Below, in pieces: positions 53,881-61,903 of a stretch of 64,000 nucleotides of DNA. Position 1 is the stretch's first letter, and the number at the start of each line of letters is the position of its first letter. The notes beneath the pieces are model-generated. The model was not told where the DNA came from. It made no database searches and saw only the letters and a list, made by a program, of their open reading frames with translations. The position numbers and the translations under genes are program-made. The stretch covers positions 310,001-374,000 of the forward strand of contig CAWKGV010000003.1 in NCBI GenBank assembly GCA_963849305.1. The letters are read 5' to 3'. This stretch comes from CAWKGV01 sp963849305 (GTDB lineage: Bacteria; Pseudomonadota; Alphaproteobacteria; Acetobacterales; Acetobacteraceae).

Positions 53881-53934
53881 CGGAACTTATATAAAGTCGT
53901 TGTTACGAGATCCGACCGGACAGCCTTGAGCGCG

Positions 53935-54439
53935 TCACTCCGCGGCGGCATCGAGAACGGCTTGCGAATAGGGGCCGAGGATCGGTCCTTCGCCGGCCAC
54001 CGTGGTGCGCCGGAAGACACGCCGATAGCGGGCCATGTCGTAAGCGCGTGCCCGATGCAGCAAGCAGCGGTTATCCCACACGACAAGATCGCCCTGCCGC
54101 CAACGATAGGAGCTGTCCGTGTGCCATCGCGCATTGACCTTCTGGAAGATCACCCCTGCAATGCCTCCCGAAGCATCGGTGACCACTGGAGCCGCCAGTG
54201 GCAGCCTAATACCAACGGCCCCTGGCTCTGACCTCTCGTCCGTCATGGTCGGCGAAGGCCGACCATCCACGACTTGCTCGCTCTGACGCGAAGAACTCGG
54301 CATTCGCCGAGGATGACAGTAGTGGTCGAACGGTCAATTCAATAAGCCGGTGGTATGAGATCGATGCCGGTGATCTCCGCACCGAACGCCGCGTCAATGG
54401 GGCGGATCGTCGGCTTTCCAATACCGTTTGCTGCGTCAT
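53935..54439 (-). pseudogene. TauD/TfdA-family dioxygenase, split by the MITE-like repeat
   Basis: The left part (start near 54439, MTQQTV) carries the N-terminal block GKPTIRPIDAAFGAEITGID in a shifted frame. The right part has WHTDSSYR (iron His and Asp), then WRQGDLVVWDNRCLLHRARA (second His) and YRRVFRRTTVAGEG. Between them lie the 148-base repeat at 54209-54356 and a deletion: WHTDSSYR is fused directly to WRQGDL, where about 150 residues normally separate them. It cannot be active. TfdA-type enzymes oxidise sulfonates or aryloxy acids using 2-oxoglutarate. Confidence 0.75.
54209..54356. mobile_element. MITE-like palindromic repeat, copy 2
   Basis: The element spans ATACCAACGGCC at 54209 to GCCGGTGGTAT ending 54356, imperfect terminal inverted repeats. 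Read on the minus strand its parts appear in the same order as in copy 1: CATACCA, AATTGACCGTTC, GTCATCCTCGGCGAATGCC, AGTCGTGGATGGTCGGC, GCCGACCATGACG, GAGGTCAG, GTTGGTATTA. It carries no gene. It sits within the tauD remnant, showing it moves or is moved. No clear target duplication is visible. Confidence 0.7.
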
Positions 54440-54452
54440 GTCGGTTCTCCTT

Positions 54453-54612
54453 AAACAATGACGGGTCGAGAAACAATGACGGGTCGAGCGCCGCCCTCGA
54501 GATCCTGGAGCCTCTTCGATGCCGCCGTGGTGGAAAGTCCTAGCGCCCGCCCTCCGAGATCGTCTCCGCCGCCATAACGCGAACGAACGGGTTCAGGGCG
54601 GTCAGGCGATCC
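54453..54612 (-). pseudogene. LysR-type regulator, N-terminal remnant with tandem repeat
   Basis: On the minus strand LTALNPFVRVMAAETISEGG and RALGLSTTAASKRLQDLEGG resemble the helix-turn-helix of LysR regulators (ALGLSxxAASKRLQDLE). No effector domain follows. Instead the sequence runs into two tandem copies of an 18-base unit (about 54453-54488) containing AACAATGACGGGTCGAG. The fragment lies between tauD and sua5. LysR genes are often next to tauD-like genes, so both may be parts of one lost locus. Confidence 0.5.
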
Positions 54613-54617
54613 ACGGT

Positions 54618-55622
54618 TCAGCCGCCATCGCGGGGTCGATCCTGCGCGCGCGGCGCCGCCGCGCGCACCAGCCGGTCGTTGATCGCCAGCCCGAGGCCGA
54701 CACGCGGCACCGGCATCGCGGCAATGGACCGGAGCCCTAGTGCCGTCCCGTCTGCGTCGAGCTGGCGCAGCCCCGAAAACAACCTTGCGGCTCCTTCCGC
54801 CAGGTTGCCCGTTTCGCTGAGATTGAACGCGATGCGCGCCCCGGGCAGCGTCGGCCCGAACGCGAGCAGCGCCTCGTCCGCCGCGACCGAACTCGCATCC
54901 AGTCGCACCGGCAGCGACGGTGCATAGTGCGACACCAGCAGCCCGGGCGATCGCAGTGAGCGGGCGGTCTCTGCGGCGGCCAGCGGGATGCCTCGGCCCA
55001 CGGGCCCGAGCAGTGCCTCGATCGCCTCGGCGGTCGCGCCGCCCGGGCGCAGCAGCACCGGCCGGGAGCCGGTGAGATCGAGCACCGTGGATTCGATGCC
55101 CAGCAGGCACGGGCCGCTGTCCAGCACCGCGGCGATCCTGCCGCCGAGACCATCCAGCACATGCCGCGCCGTGGTCGGGCTGACCTGGCCGGAACGGTTG
55201 GCCGAGGGAGCGGCAACAGATCGGCCGGTCGCGCGGAGCAGGGCAAGCGCTGTATCCTGCGCCGGCACGCGTACCGCCAGCGTGTCCAGCCCCGCCCCCG
55301 CCAGCAGCGCCGTCGGGCAGTCCGGCCGACGCGGCAAAACCAGCGTTAGCGGTCCGGGCCAGAACGCGCCGGCAAGGCGGCGGGCCGTCCGGGTGGCCGC
55401 CACGTCCGCGAAGGCGGCCTCGGCTTCGGGGTAGTGGCAGATCAACGGGTTGAAATGCGGCCGGCCCTTGGCGGCGAAGATACCCGCCACCGCGCCCGCG
55501 TTCGTCGCGTCAGCGCCAAGGCCGTAAACAGTCTCGGTCCCGAACGCGACCAGTTCGCCCGCCCGCAGCAGCGCCGCGGCACGCGCGAGCCCGCTTGCGT
55601 TCGCGGCCAGCACCTCAGTCAT
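54618..55622 (-). CDS. tsaC: threonylcarbamoyl-AMP synthase (YrdC-Sua5 type)
   Basis: A 334-residue protein making threonylcarbamoyl-AMP for t6A37. The start MTEVLAANASGLARAAALLR at 55622 is chosen; the YrdC domain follows with FGTETVYGLGADATN, SVAAPSANRSGQVSPTTARH and GIESTVLDLTGSRPVLLRPG. A C-terminal Sua5 domain begins around SLRSPGLLVSHYAPSLPVRL, so the protein is the longer Sua5 form. It is divergent from pepA. Confidence 0.92.
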   Translation of the reverse strand: MTEVLAANASGLARAAALLRAGELVAFGTETVYGLGADATNAGAVAGIFAAKGRPHFNPLICHYPEAEAAFADVAATRTARRLAGAFWPGPLTLVLPRRPDCPTALLAGAGLDTLAVRVPAQDTALALLRATGRSVAAPSANRSGQVSPTTARHVLDGLGGRIAAVLDSGPCLLGIESTVLDLTGSRPVLLRPGGATAEAIEALLGPVGRGIPLAAAETARSLRSPGLLVSHYAPSLPVRLDASSVAADEALLAFGPTLPGARIAFNLSETGNLAEGAARLFSGLRQLDADGTALGLRSIAAMPVPRVGLGLAINDRLVRAAAPRAQDRPRDGG

Positions 55623-55717
55623 GCGCGGGACATAGCGAGGCGCGCGAGGCATGGCAAAGCCTGGCCCCGCTGCTACATTGATGCATCCCACACAACCGTC
55701 CCGGAGTTCCGCCCGTC

Positions 55718-57184
55718 ATGCTCGATGTCGCCTTCGTCCCATCCGCGCTGCCGAAATCGGGCGCGCTCGTGCTGCTGGTGGGCGAGGAGGCGGAGCCGTC
55801 GGGCCTATGGCGGCAGCTCGACGAAACAACCGGAGGCGCGATCACGCGCGCCTTCGCCGCCGCCGAGTTCAAGGGCGCCAAGGGCAAGACCTGCGCCGTG
55901 CTCGCGCCGGGCGCGGGCCTGTCGCGCGTGTTCGCCGTCGGCCTCGGCAAAGGCGAGGCGACCCAGCGCACGCTCGAGGAGGCTGGCGGGCACGCGGCGG
56001 CCGCACTCTTGCGCGAGCCGGAGGTGACGATAGCGGCCGAGCATCTCTCCCCGGAGCAGGCGGCTTGGGTAGCGATGGGTGCGGTGCTGCGCGCCTATCG
56101 TTTCGACCGCTATCGCACCAAGGAAAAGCCGGAGGACAAGCCCAAGCTTGCGCGTCTCGCGGTCATGAGCGGCGATCCGCGAGCGGCGGGCGCCGTCTGG
56201 TCGTCGCTGGGAGCGGTGGCGCGCGGCGTCTATCTGTCGCGCGATCTCGTCAGCGAGCCGCCCAACGTGCTCAACCCAGCGGAAATGGCGGAACGGTGTC
56301 GCAAGCTCACCGAGCTTGGCCTTGGGGTGCAGGTTCTGGGTCCGGCGGAGATGCGGCGCCTCGGCTTCGGTGCGCTGCTCGGCGTCGCACAGGGCAGCGC
56401 GAACGAGCCACGCATGGTGGTGATGCGCTGGAACGGCGCCGGCGGGTCGGGCAAGCCGGTCGCGTTCATCGGCAAGGGCGTCACCTTCGATACCGGCGGC
56501 ATCAGCATCAAGCCAGCCGCCGGCATGGAGGACATGAAGTGGGACATGGCCGGTGCCGGCACCGTGGTCGGGCTGATGGCGGCCTTGGCGGGACGCAAGG
56601 CCAAAGTGAACGCCGTCGGCATCGTCGGACTGGTGGAGAACATGCCGTCCGGCACGGCGCAGAGGCCGGGTGACGTGGTGACGAGCCATTCCGGCCAGAC
56701 GATCGAGGTGATCAACACCGATGCCGAAGGCCGGCTCGTGCTCGCCGACGTGCTTTCGTACTGCCAGTCGACGTTCGATCCGCAGTTCATGGTCGATCTT
56801 GCTACCTTGACCGGCGCGATCATCGTCGCGCTCGGCAACGAGCACGCCGGGCTGTTCTCCAACAACGACGAGCTGGCGCGGCGGCTGGAGGCGACGGGCA
56901 GCGCCGTGGGCGAGCGGGTGTGGCGCCTGCCGCTCGATGAGGCATACGACAAGCAGATCAAGTCGGAGATCGCCGACATGAAGAATATCGGCGGCCGACA
57001 GGCCGGCTCGATCACCGCGGCGCAGTTCCTGCAACGCTTCGTCAATAGCGCGCCCTGGGCGCATCTCGACATCGCCGGCACCGCCTGGGCCAGCAAGGAC
57101 GCGCCCTGCGTGCCCAAGGGAGCGACGGCGTTCGGCGTGCGGCTGCTCGATCGGCTGGTGGCCGAGCACTACGAGCAGCAGTGA
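55718..57184 (+). CDS. pepA: leucyl aminopeptidase
   Basis: A 488-residue M17 metallopeptidase. The N-terminal domain is variable; the catalytic domain has VAFIGKGVTFDTGGISIKPA with the metal Lys and Asp, MKWDMAGAGTVVGLMAALAG, the signature NTDAEGRLVLADVL, and DLATLTGAIIVALG. It removes N-terminal residues in the cytoplasm and in some bacteria binds DNA. Its last codons overlap the holC start, the usual pepA-holC arrangement. Confidence 0.95.
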   Translation: MLDVAFVPSALPKSGALVLLVGEEAEPSGLWRQLDETTGGAITRAFAAAEFKGAKGKTCAVLAPGAGLSRVFAVGLGKGEATQRTLEEAGGHAAAALLREPEVTIAAEHLSPEQAAWVAMGAVLRAYRFDRYRTKEKPEDKPKLARLAVMSGDPRAAGAVWSSLGAVARGVYLSRDLVSEPPNVLNPAEMAERCRKLTELGLGVQVLGPAEMRRLGFGALLGVAQGSANEPRMVVMRWNGAGGSGKPVAFIGKGVTFDTGGISIKPAAGMEDMKWDMAGAGTVVGLMAALAGRKAKVNAVGIVGLVENMPSGTAQRPGDVVTSHSGQTIEVINTDAEGRLVLADVLSYCQSTFDPQFMVDLATLTGAIIVALGNEHAGLFSNNDELARRLEATGSAVGERVWRLPLDEAYDKQIKSEIADMKNIGGRQAGSITAAQFLQRFVNSAPWAHLDIAGTAWASKDAPCVPKGATAFGVRLLDRLVAEHYEQQ

Positions 57185-57624
57185 CCGAGATCGGCTTTTA
57201 CCACCTGACCGGCACCGGTCTGGACCGCGCGCTGCCGCGCCTGCTCGCGCGGTCACTCGCCGCCGGAAACGCGCGGTGGTGCTGTGCCGGAGCGCCGAGC
57301 AACTGGCGGCGCTGGATGCAGCATTGTGGGAGGCGCCGGGCGAGTGGTTGCCGCACGGCACGGCGGCGGATGCAGACGCGGACCTGCAACCGATCTGGCT
57401 GACACTGCAAAGACGAATCGCCGAACGACGCGCGTTTCCTGTTCTTGGTCGAGGGTGCCGAGAGCACGCGGCTCGATGGCTTCGAGCGCGTGTTCGACCT
57501 GTTCGATGGGCGGGACGAGGCGGCGCTGGCGGCTGCGCGCGAACGCTGGAAGGCGGCGCTCGCCGCAGGCCACGCGCTCACCTATTGGCGGCAGACGGAT
57601 GGGGGATGGGAGCGGGGGCCTTGA
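57181..57624 (+). pseudogene. holC: DNA polymerase III chi subunit, three one-base deletions
   Basis: Frame 1 starts MTEIGFYHLTGTGLDRALPR and LLARSLAAG. A neighbouring frame continues VVLCRSAEQLAALDAALWEA and LPHGTAADADADLQPIWLT. The third reads ESPNDARFLFLVEGAESTRL, FERVFDLFDGRDEAALAAAR and LTYWRQTDGGWERGP, ending TGA at 57624. The breaks are a lost A in GGAAACGC near 57270, a lost C in CTGACACTG and a lost A in CAAAGACG near 57410. Every break lies in or beside a short homopolymer. Repaired, it is a normal 148-residue chi subunit, so base-call error is likely. Confidence 0.8.
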
Positions 57625-57762
57625 TGCGCCCGAGCGCCGACAATTCCTCTCTTCTCGGCTACGGCATTCCTACATCGGAGGACTCTGATCTCTTCCTCCC
57701 GCAAAAGTTGGTGCGGAGCTTATCATTCAGAAGAAGCGCCGGATCGGGGAGGGGCTTGGCCA

Positions 57763-58413
57763 TCAAGGGCACTCCAATTCCGCACTTTTAGGACCGCATT
57801 TTTTGCGATGTCGATGAGCGGCCTGTTTCGCCCGGTTGCCACAGATACTCATGCTGCACCATCTGCGAGCCCGCCCGCGCGTGTGGTCTGCGAACATCAG
57901 CGTGCAGGGAGGGCCTTCACATGCTTTCACGTTGGAGAAGTCCTCCTCGCAAACGAACTTCGCCAGCGCGTCGCCGATCGGCATGAGCAGGGATTCCGGT
58001 GAGCGCCAGCGCCGCATTGCCTGCACCTTCATACTGATATGACTCCCGTGCTCGTGCGTCACGATCTGGCTAAATCCTTCGTCGCGTTCGAGCAGCCGGT
58101 TTAGCGGCCCGAGCTCGTCAAGGTCATCGGCCGTAAGGGGCCGCCCTTTGCGCTCACGAACAAATGCCCTGAACCACTCGCGCAGCGATCGTGCCTGAGC
58201 GGCGGTGTTATCAAATTCCCCCGGCATCGCTTGCGCCCGAAGCCGTTCGAGGGCTGACGGCGGCACAAGACGCGCCTGCTCCAGCCACGCCAAGAACCCT
58301 TCTCCGTCATCGATCCAGTCGACCGGCACGTCGACCGGCGTCGCGACAGAATTCAGGAAATCCAACGCAAGCGCGTCGGCAATGAACATGGCGGGAGGTC
58401 GGCTTTGGCGCAT
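57763..58413 (-). CDS. CGNR zinc-finger regulator (ABATE domain)
   Basis: A 216-residue protein. The N-terminal part begins ALALDFLNSVATPVDVPVDW, the stress-domain ABATE pattern. The C-terminal zinc finger is CEGPPCTLMFADHTRGRARR then WCSMSICGNRAKQAAHRHRK, with two CxxxC-like pairs and the CGNR box. Such proteins are small transcription regulators. A start at 58389 (MFIADALAL) is also possible. It is divergent from the hydrolase at 58578. Confidence 0.85.
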   Translation of the reverse strand: MRQSRPPAMFIADALALDFLNSVATPVDVPVDWIDDGEGFLAWLEQARLVPPSALERLRAQAMPGEFDNTAAQARSLREWFRAFVRERKGRPLTADDLDELGPLNRLLERDEGFSQIVTHEHGSHISMKVQAMRRWRSPESLLMPIGDALAKFVCEEDFSNVKACEGPPCTLMFADHTRGRARRWCSMSICGNRAKQAAHRHRKKCGPKSAELECP

Positions 58414-58577
58414 CCGGACTGATCATCTTATTCGGCAACCGAAAATAACCTCTTCAAAGTCAGTTGACAAGTTAGGAACGCCGATCTAGCGTAACCGCCA
58501 GATACGGCACGGACTGGTTACGTCTCCGCCTGCCGACGGGCGATCGCCGGAGCGAAGAAGCCACGGAGGGACTAAAA

Positions 58578-59273
58578 ATGGGCGGCAAAAACGTAAACGT
58601 AGTGCTCGCTCACGGGGCGTGGGCCGATGGATCAAGCTGGACCAAGGTGATCGCCTTGTTAAGGGTCGAGGGCATCAACGTGGTCGCAGCGCCCTTGCCC
58701 CTCACCTCTCTGGCCGATGACGTGGCGGCGCTCGATCGCACGCTGGAGCGCGTCGATGGTCCCGTTGTGCTGGCGGGGCACGCCTACGCCGGTGCCGTCA
58801 TTGGTGCCACCCGCAGCGAAAAGGTTAGCGCCCTTATTTACATCGCTGCGTTGGCTCCCGACGAGGGAGAGACGGTCGCCGATGTGTTCTATCGCGCCGA
58901 ACCGCATCCCATGGCGCCAAAACTGGCTCCTGACAGCCACGGCCTGATCTGGCTTCCTGCCGACGCTTTTCCAGCCGCCTTCGCGCAACATGCTTCCGCT
59001 GAAGAGCAAGCGCTGCTCGCCGCCGTTCAGCGGCCGATTGCGGTGCCCTGCATCAGCGTCAAGGTTGACCGGCCGTTTTGGAAGGACCGCCCAAGCTGGT
59101 TTCTGGTGGCCGACGAGGACCGCATGATCGTCCCCGACACGCAACGCTTCATGACGGCGAGAATGAAAGCGCAGGTACAAATCCACCGGATCGATCACAC
59201 GCCCATCGTCACGGCACCCCGCATCGTCACGGACATAATCCTGGATGCCGTACACGAGAGCGCGGGCCCGTGA
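58578..59273 (+). CDS. alpha/beta hydrolase-fold protein with Ala at the nucleophile
   Basis: A 231-residue protein opening NVVLAHGAWADGSSWTKVIA. The nucleophile elbow reads VVLAGHAYAGAVIGATRS, where the active serine of GHSxGG is alanine. The acid strand (WFLVADEDRMIVPDTQRFM) and the histidine region (RIDHTPIVTAP) are kept. Many bacterial members of this short-chain group have the same substitution, so it may be a non-hydrolytic or differently working enzyme. Start after GGAGGGAC. TMEM175 follows nine bases later. Confidence 0.8.
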   Translation: MGGKNVNVVLAHGAWADGSSWTKVIALLRVEGINVVAAPLPLTSLADDVAALDRTLERVDGPVVLAGHAYAGAVIGATRSEKVSALIYIAALAPDEGETVADVFYRAEPHPMAPKLAPDSHGLIWLPADAFPAAFAQHASAEEQALLAAVQRPIAVPCISVKVDRPFWKDRPSWFLVADEDRMIVPDTQRFMTARMKAQVQIHRIDHTPIVTAPRIVTDIILDAVHESAGP

Positions 59274-59282
59274 GGGCGGGCG

Positions 59283-59906
59283 GTGCGCGAACAGAAAACA
59301 GCCGCCGACCGGGTGGGCGCTTTCACTGATGGCGTTATCGCGGTGATCATCACGATCATGGTGCTGGAGCTCAAGGCGCCCGACGCCGCGAGCTTTGCTG
59401 CGCTTCTGCCTCTCTGGCCGACCGCGATCAGCTACGCCGTCAGTTATCTGTTCATCGCGATCATCTGGCTGAACCATCACTACTTGTTGCGCTTCGTCGA
59501 AAATACGACGCCCGCGCTGATATGGGTGAATTTCGCACATCTCTTTGGCGTGTCGCTCGTGCCCTTCGCAACCTCTTGGATTGCGCGCACCCAGTTAGCG
59601 GCCGCCCCTGTGGCATTTTATGCCGGGATCTTCGTCTGCGTGAACCTCGCGTATCTGGTGTTCGAGCGGCAAGTACTCGACCAGGCTGACAACACGCAGA
59701 TACCAGCACTTGCGCGTCGGAGGGCGCGTCGCCGATCGCTTGCCACACTGGCGATCTTCGCAAGCGCCATCGTCGTTTCAGTCTTCGCACCGCGCGTCGG
59801 CTTCGCTCTCATCTGCTGCGCCCTGCTCCCTTACCTCGCGCCGGAAGTGCCCGGGCGCTCGGCTGCGTGGCCAAGGCGGCACCTCGCCCCTAACCAGCGA
59901 GCCTAA
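59283..59906 (+). CDS. TMEM175-family potassium channel-like protein
   Basis: A 207-residue membrane protein starting at GTG 59283. The first helix contains RVGAFTDGVIAVIITIMVLE, the family signature F(S/T)DGV. About six hydrophobic segments follow (including YAVSYLFIAIIWLNHHYLLR and FAHLFGVSLVPFATSWIA), as in bacterial TMEM175/DUF1211 channels, which conduct potassium as tetramers. It is preceded closely by the hydrolase gene and may be in its operon. Confidence 0.85.
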   Translation: MREQKTAADRVGAFTDGVIAVIITIMVLELKAPDAASFAALLPLWPTAISYAVSYLFIAIIWLNHHYLLRFVENTTPALIWVNFAHLFGVSLVPFATSWIARTQLAAAPVAFYAGIFVCVNLAYLVFERQVLDQADNTQIPALARRRARRRSLATLAIFASAIVVSVFAPRVGFALICCALLPYLAPEVPGRSAAWPRRHLAPNQRA

Positions 59907-59988
59907 CCTAGACACGGCTGTTGACAGGTTGTGGCCTACCTGCATGACCGCAGCAACCCCATTAAACAGGTTACTAAGGAGAAATGCC

Positions 59989-60840
59989 ATGACCGCCGTC
60001 AAATATCGTTCGGCCGACATCGACGGCCTGAAGGTTTTCTACCGTGAGGCCGGGGCCGCCGATGCGCCCGTACTGCTGCTGCTGCACGGCTTTCCTAGCG
60101 CCGGGCACATGTTCCGGGATCTCATCCCGCTCCTGGCCGATCGCTTCCACATCGTCGCACCCGACCTGCCGGGTTTCGGCCAGTCGGACATGCCGCCACC
60201 TGGCACATTCACCTATACGTTCGAGCACCTCGCCGATGTCATCGACCGGTTCACGGAGGTGGTCGGCCTCGCGCGTTTCGCAATCTACGCGTTCGACTAC
60301 GGCGCCCCCACAGGTTTCCGGATTGCCGTCAGACATCCGGATCGCATCACGGCGATCATCTCCCAGAATGGCAATGCCTACGAAGAAGGCCTGAGTGACG
60401 GCTGGAATCCCATCCGCGCCTATTGGCAGGAATCGTCGCAGGCCAATCGCGAAGCGCTCCGCGCTTTCCTCAAGCCCGAGGCGACGCGCTGGCAATACAC
60501 CCACGGTGTGACCGACGAGACGATGATTTCGCCGGACGGTCAGTCGCTCGACAATTTCTACCTGGCGAGGCCTGGCGCCGACGAGGTCCAGCTCGATCTG
60601 TTCGGTGACTACAAGAGCAATGTCGCGCTTTACCCGACCTTTCAGAGCTATTTTCGCGCCCACAGGCCGCCGTTCCTCGCCGTGTGGGGCAAAAACGATC
60701 CGTTCTTCCTGCCGCGGGGCGCCGAGGCGTTCAAACGCGACATTCCGCAAGCGGTCGTCCGGTTCTTCGACACCGGTCACTTCGCCCTGGAAACGCATGC
60801 CGTCGAGATCGCAGCAGCGATCCGCGAATTCCTCGCCTGA
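59989..60840 (+). CDS. alpha/beta hydrolase, haloalkane-dehalogenase/epoxide-hydrolase-like
   Basis: A 283-residue protein starting MTAVKYRSADIDGLKVFYRE at 59989 after AAGGAG. LLLLHGFPSAGHMFRDLIPL gives the oxyanion loop. The nucleophile elbow IYAFDYGAPTGFRIAV has Asp, as in dehalogenases and epoxide hydrolases. The acid is in VWGKNDPFFLPRGAEAF and the base in FFDTGHFALETH. The cap domain has YWQESSQANREALRAFLKPE. The substrate is unknown. An SDR gene follows 64 bases later. Confidence 0.82.
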   Translation: MTAVKYRSADIDGLKVFYREAGAADAPVLLLLHGFPSAGHMFRDLIPLLADRFHIVAPDLPGFGQSDMPPPGTFTYTFEHLADVIDRFTEVVGLARFAIYAFDYGAPTGFRIAVRHPDRITAIISQNGNAYEEGLSDGWNPIRAYWQESSQANREALRAFLKPEATRWQYTHGVTDETMISPDGQSLDNFYLARPGADEVQLDLFGDYKSNVALYPTFQSYFRAHRPPFLAVWGKNDPFFLPRGAEAFKRDIPQAVVRFFDTGHFALETHAVEIAAAIREFLA

Positions 60841-60904
60841 CCCGCAATCCGGTCGTAGTCCACGCCGAATTGGCCATCGGCCTCCAAAACCGAGGAGACA
60901 TCAC

Positions 60905-61903
60905 ATGCCAAAGTCAGTCGCGATCGTCACCGGTGCCAGCCAGGGCATCGGTCGCGCAACTGCTATCCGCGCCGCCGGTGCTGAACCACTCGTCATTGAT
61001 CTCGATCTTTCCGAGGTCGCTGCGGCGAAGAAGGTCGTCGATGAGACGCTCGCCAAATTTGGTCGTGTCGACGCGCTGCTGAACATCGCAGGCGCGGTGC
61101 CACAGGTCGACGTCTTTGAGATGACCGATGAGCAATGGGATGCCGGCATGAACCTCAAGCTGCACGGCGCACGCCGGCTGGCGATCGCGGCATGGTCGGC
61201 ACTCAAGGAAGCCAAAGGTGCCGTCGTCTTCATGTCGGGCAACTCGGCACTTTTCCCGAAGGCCTCTTACGCGGCCGTTGGCACGATCAATGCCGCGATC
61301 GCGGCGCTCGCCAAGGCTTTCTCGGATCGCGGTATTACCGATGGCGTGCAAGTCAACAGCGTTCTGCCCGGACCCGTAATGACCGGCCGTCGCCGCTCTT
61401 ACCTCGTTCATTGGGCGGAGATCCACAAATTGTCCGTCGAAATGGCGATCGAGAAGTTCCCGAAGGACACCGGTATCGCGCGCTACGGCGAGCCGGAGGA
61501 GAACGCCGAGTTGATGGCGTTCCTGGTGTCACCGAGTGCCCACTGGATGACTGGCACGATGCTGCGCATTGACGGCGGCGAAGTGAAGTCGGACCAGGCA
61601 GGGGCCGCGATCCTCGCCCCTGTCCGGCTCGGCGAGAGGAGCCAACGGCGCCCTGGCGCGCTGAACCCTGGCAAACTCCTACACCTTCACCGGCCAACTC
61701 CGGCCTTGCCGGCCGCGAAGCGCACCGCCTCCTCGGCCGCGCGGAACAGCGCCCGCGCTTTCTGCCGGCATTCCTCGTGCTCCGACTCCGGGTCGGAATC
61801 CGCGACGATGCCGGCGCCGGCCTGCACGTGCATGGTGCCGTCCTTCACCAAGGCGGTGCGCAGCCCGATGCAGGTATCCATCGTGCCGTTGGCGGCGAAG
61901 TAA
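60905..61903 (+). CDS. short-chain dehydrogenase with internal deletion and lost stop
   Basis: The start MPKSVAIVTGASQGIGRATA at 60905 has the NAD loop. It runs straight into IRAAGAEPLVIDLDLSEVAA, skipping the roughly 35 residues that normally form the second beta-alpha unit. The active region SGNSALFPKASYAAVGTINA keeps Ser and Tyr, but the usual YxxxK lysine is replaced (YAAVGT). The C-terminus GTMLRIDGGEVKS normally ends there; here it reads on through about 110 residues over the trpE end. It is likely inactive for cofactor binding. True domain end is near 61590. Confidence 0.65.
   Translation: MPKSVAIVTGASQGIGRATAIRAAGAEPLVIDLDLSEVAAAKKVVDETLAKFGRVDALLNIAGAVPQVDVFEMTDEQWDAGMNLKLHGARRLAIAAWSALKEAKGAVVFMSGNSALFPKASYAAVGTINAAIAALAKAFSDRGITDGVQVNSVLPGPVMTGRRRSYLVHWAEIHKLSVEMAIEKFPKDTGIARYGEPEENAELMAFLVSPSAHWMTGTMLRIDGGEVKSDQAGAAILAPVRLGERSQRRPGALNPGKLLHLHRPTPALPAAKRTASSAARNSARAFCRHSSCSDSGSESATMPAPACTCMVPSFTKAVRSPMQVSIVPLAAK

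Noticed and set aside
52392..54134. Long minus-strand open frame of 580 codons across ilvN-ilvC
   Set aside because: It is antisense to two clear genes and rich in R, H and D typical of shadow frames in GC-rich DNA.
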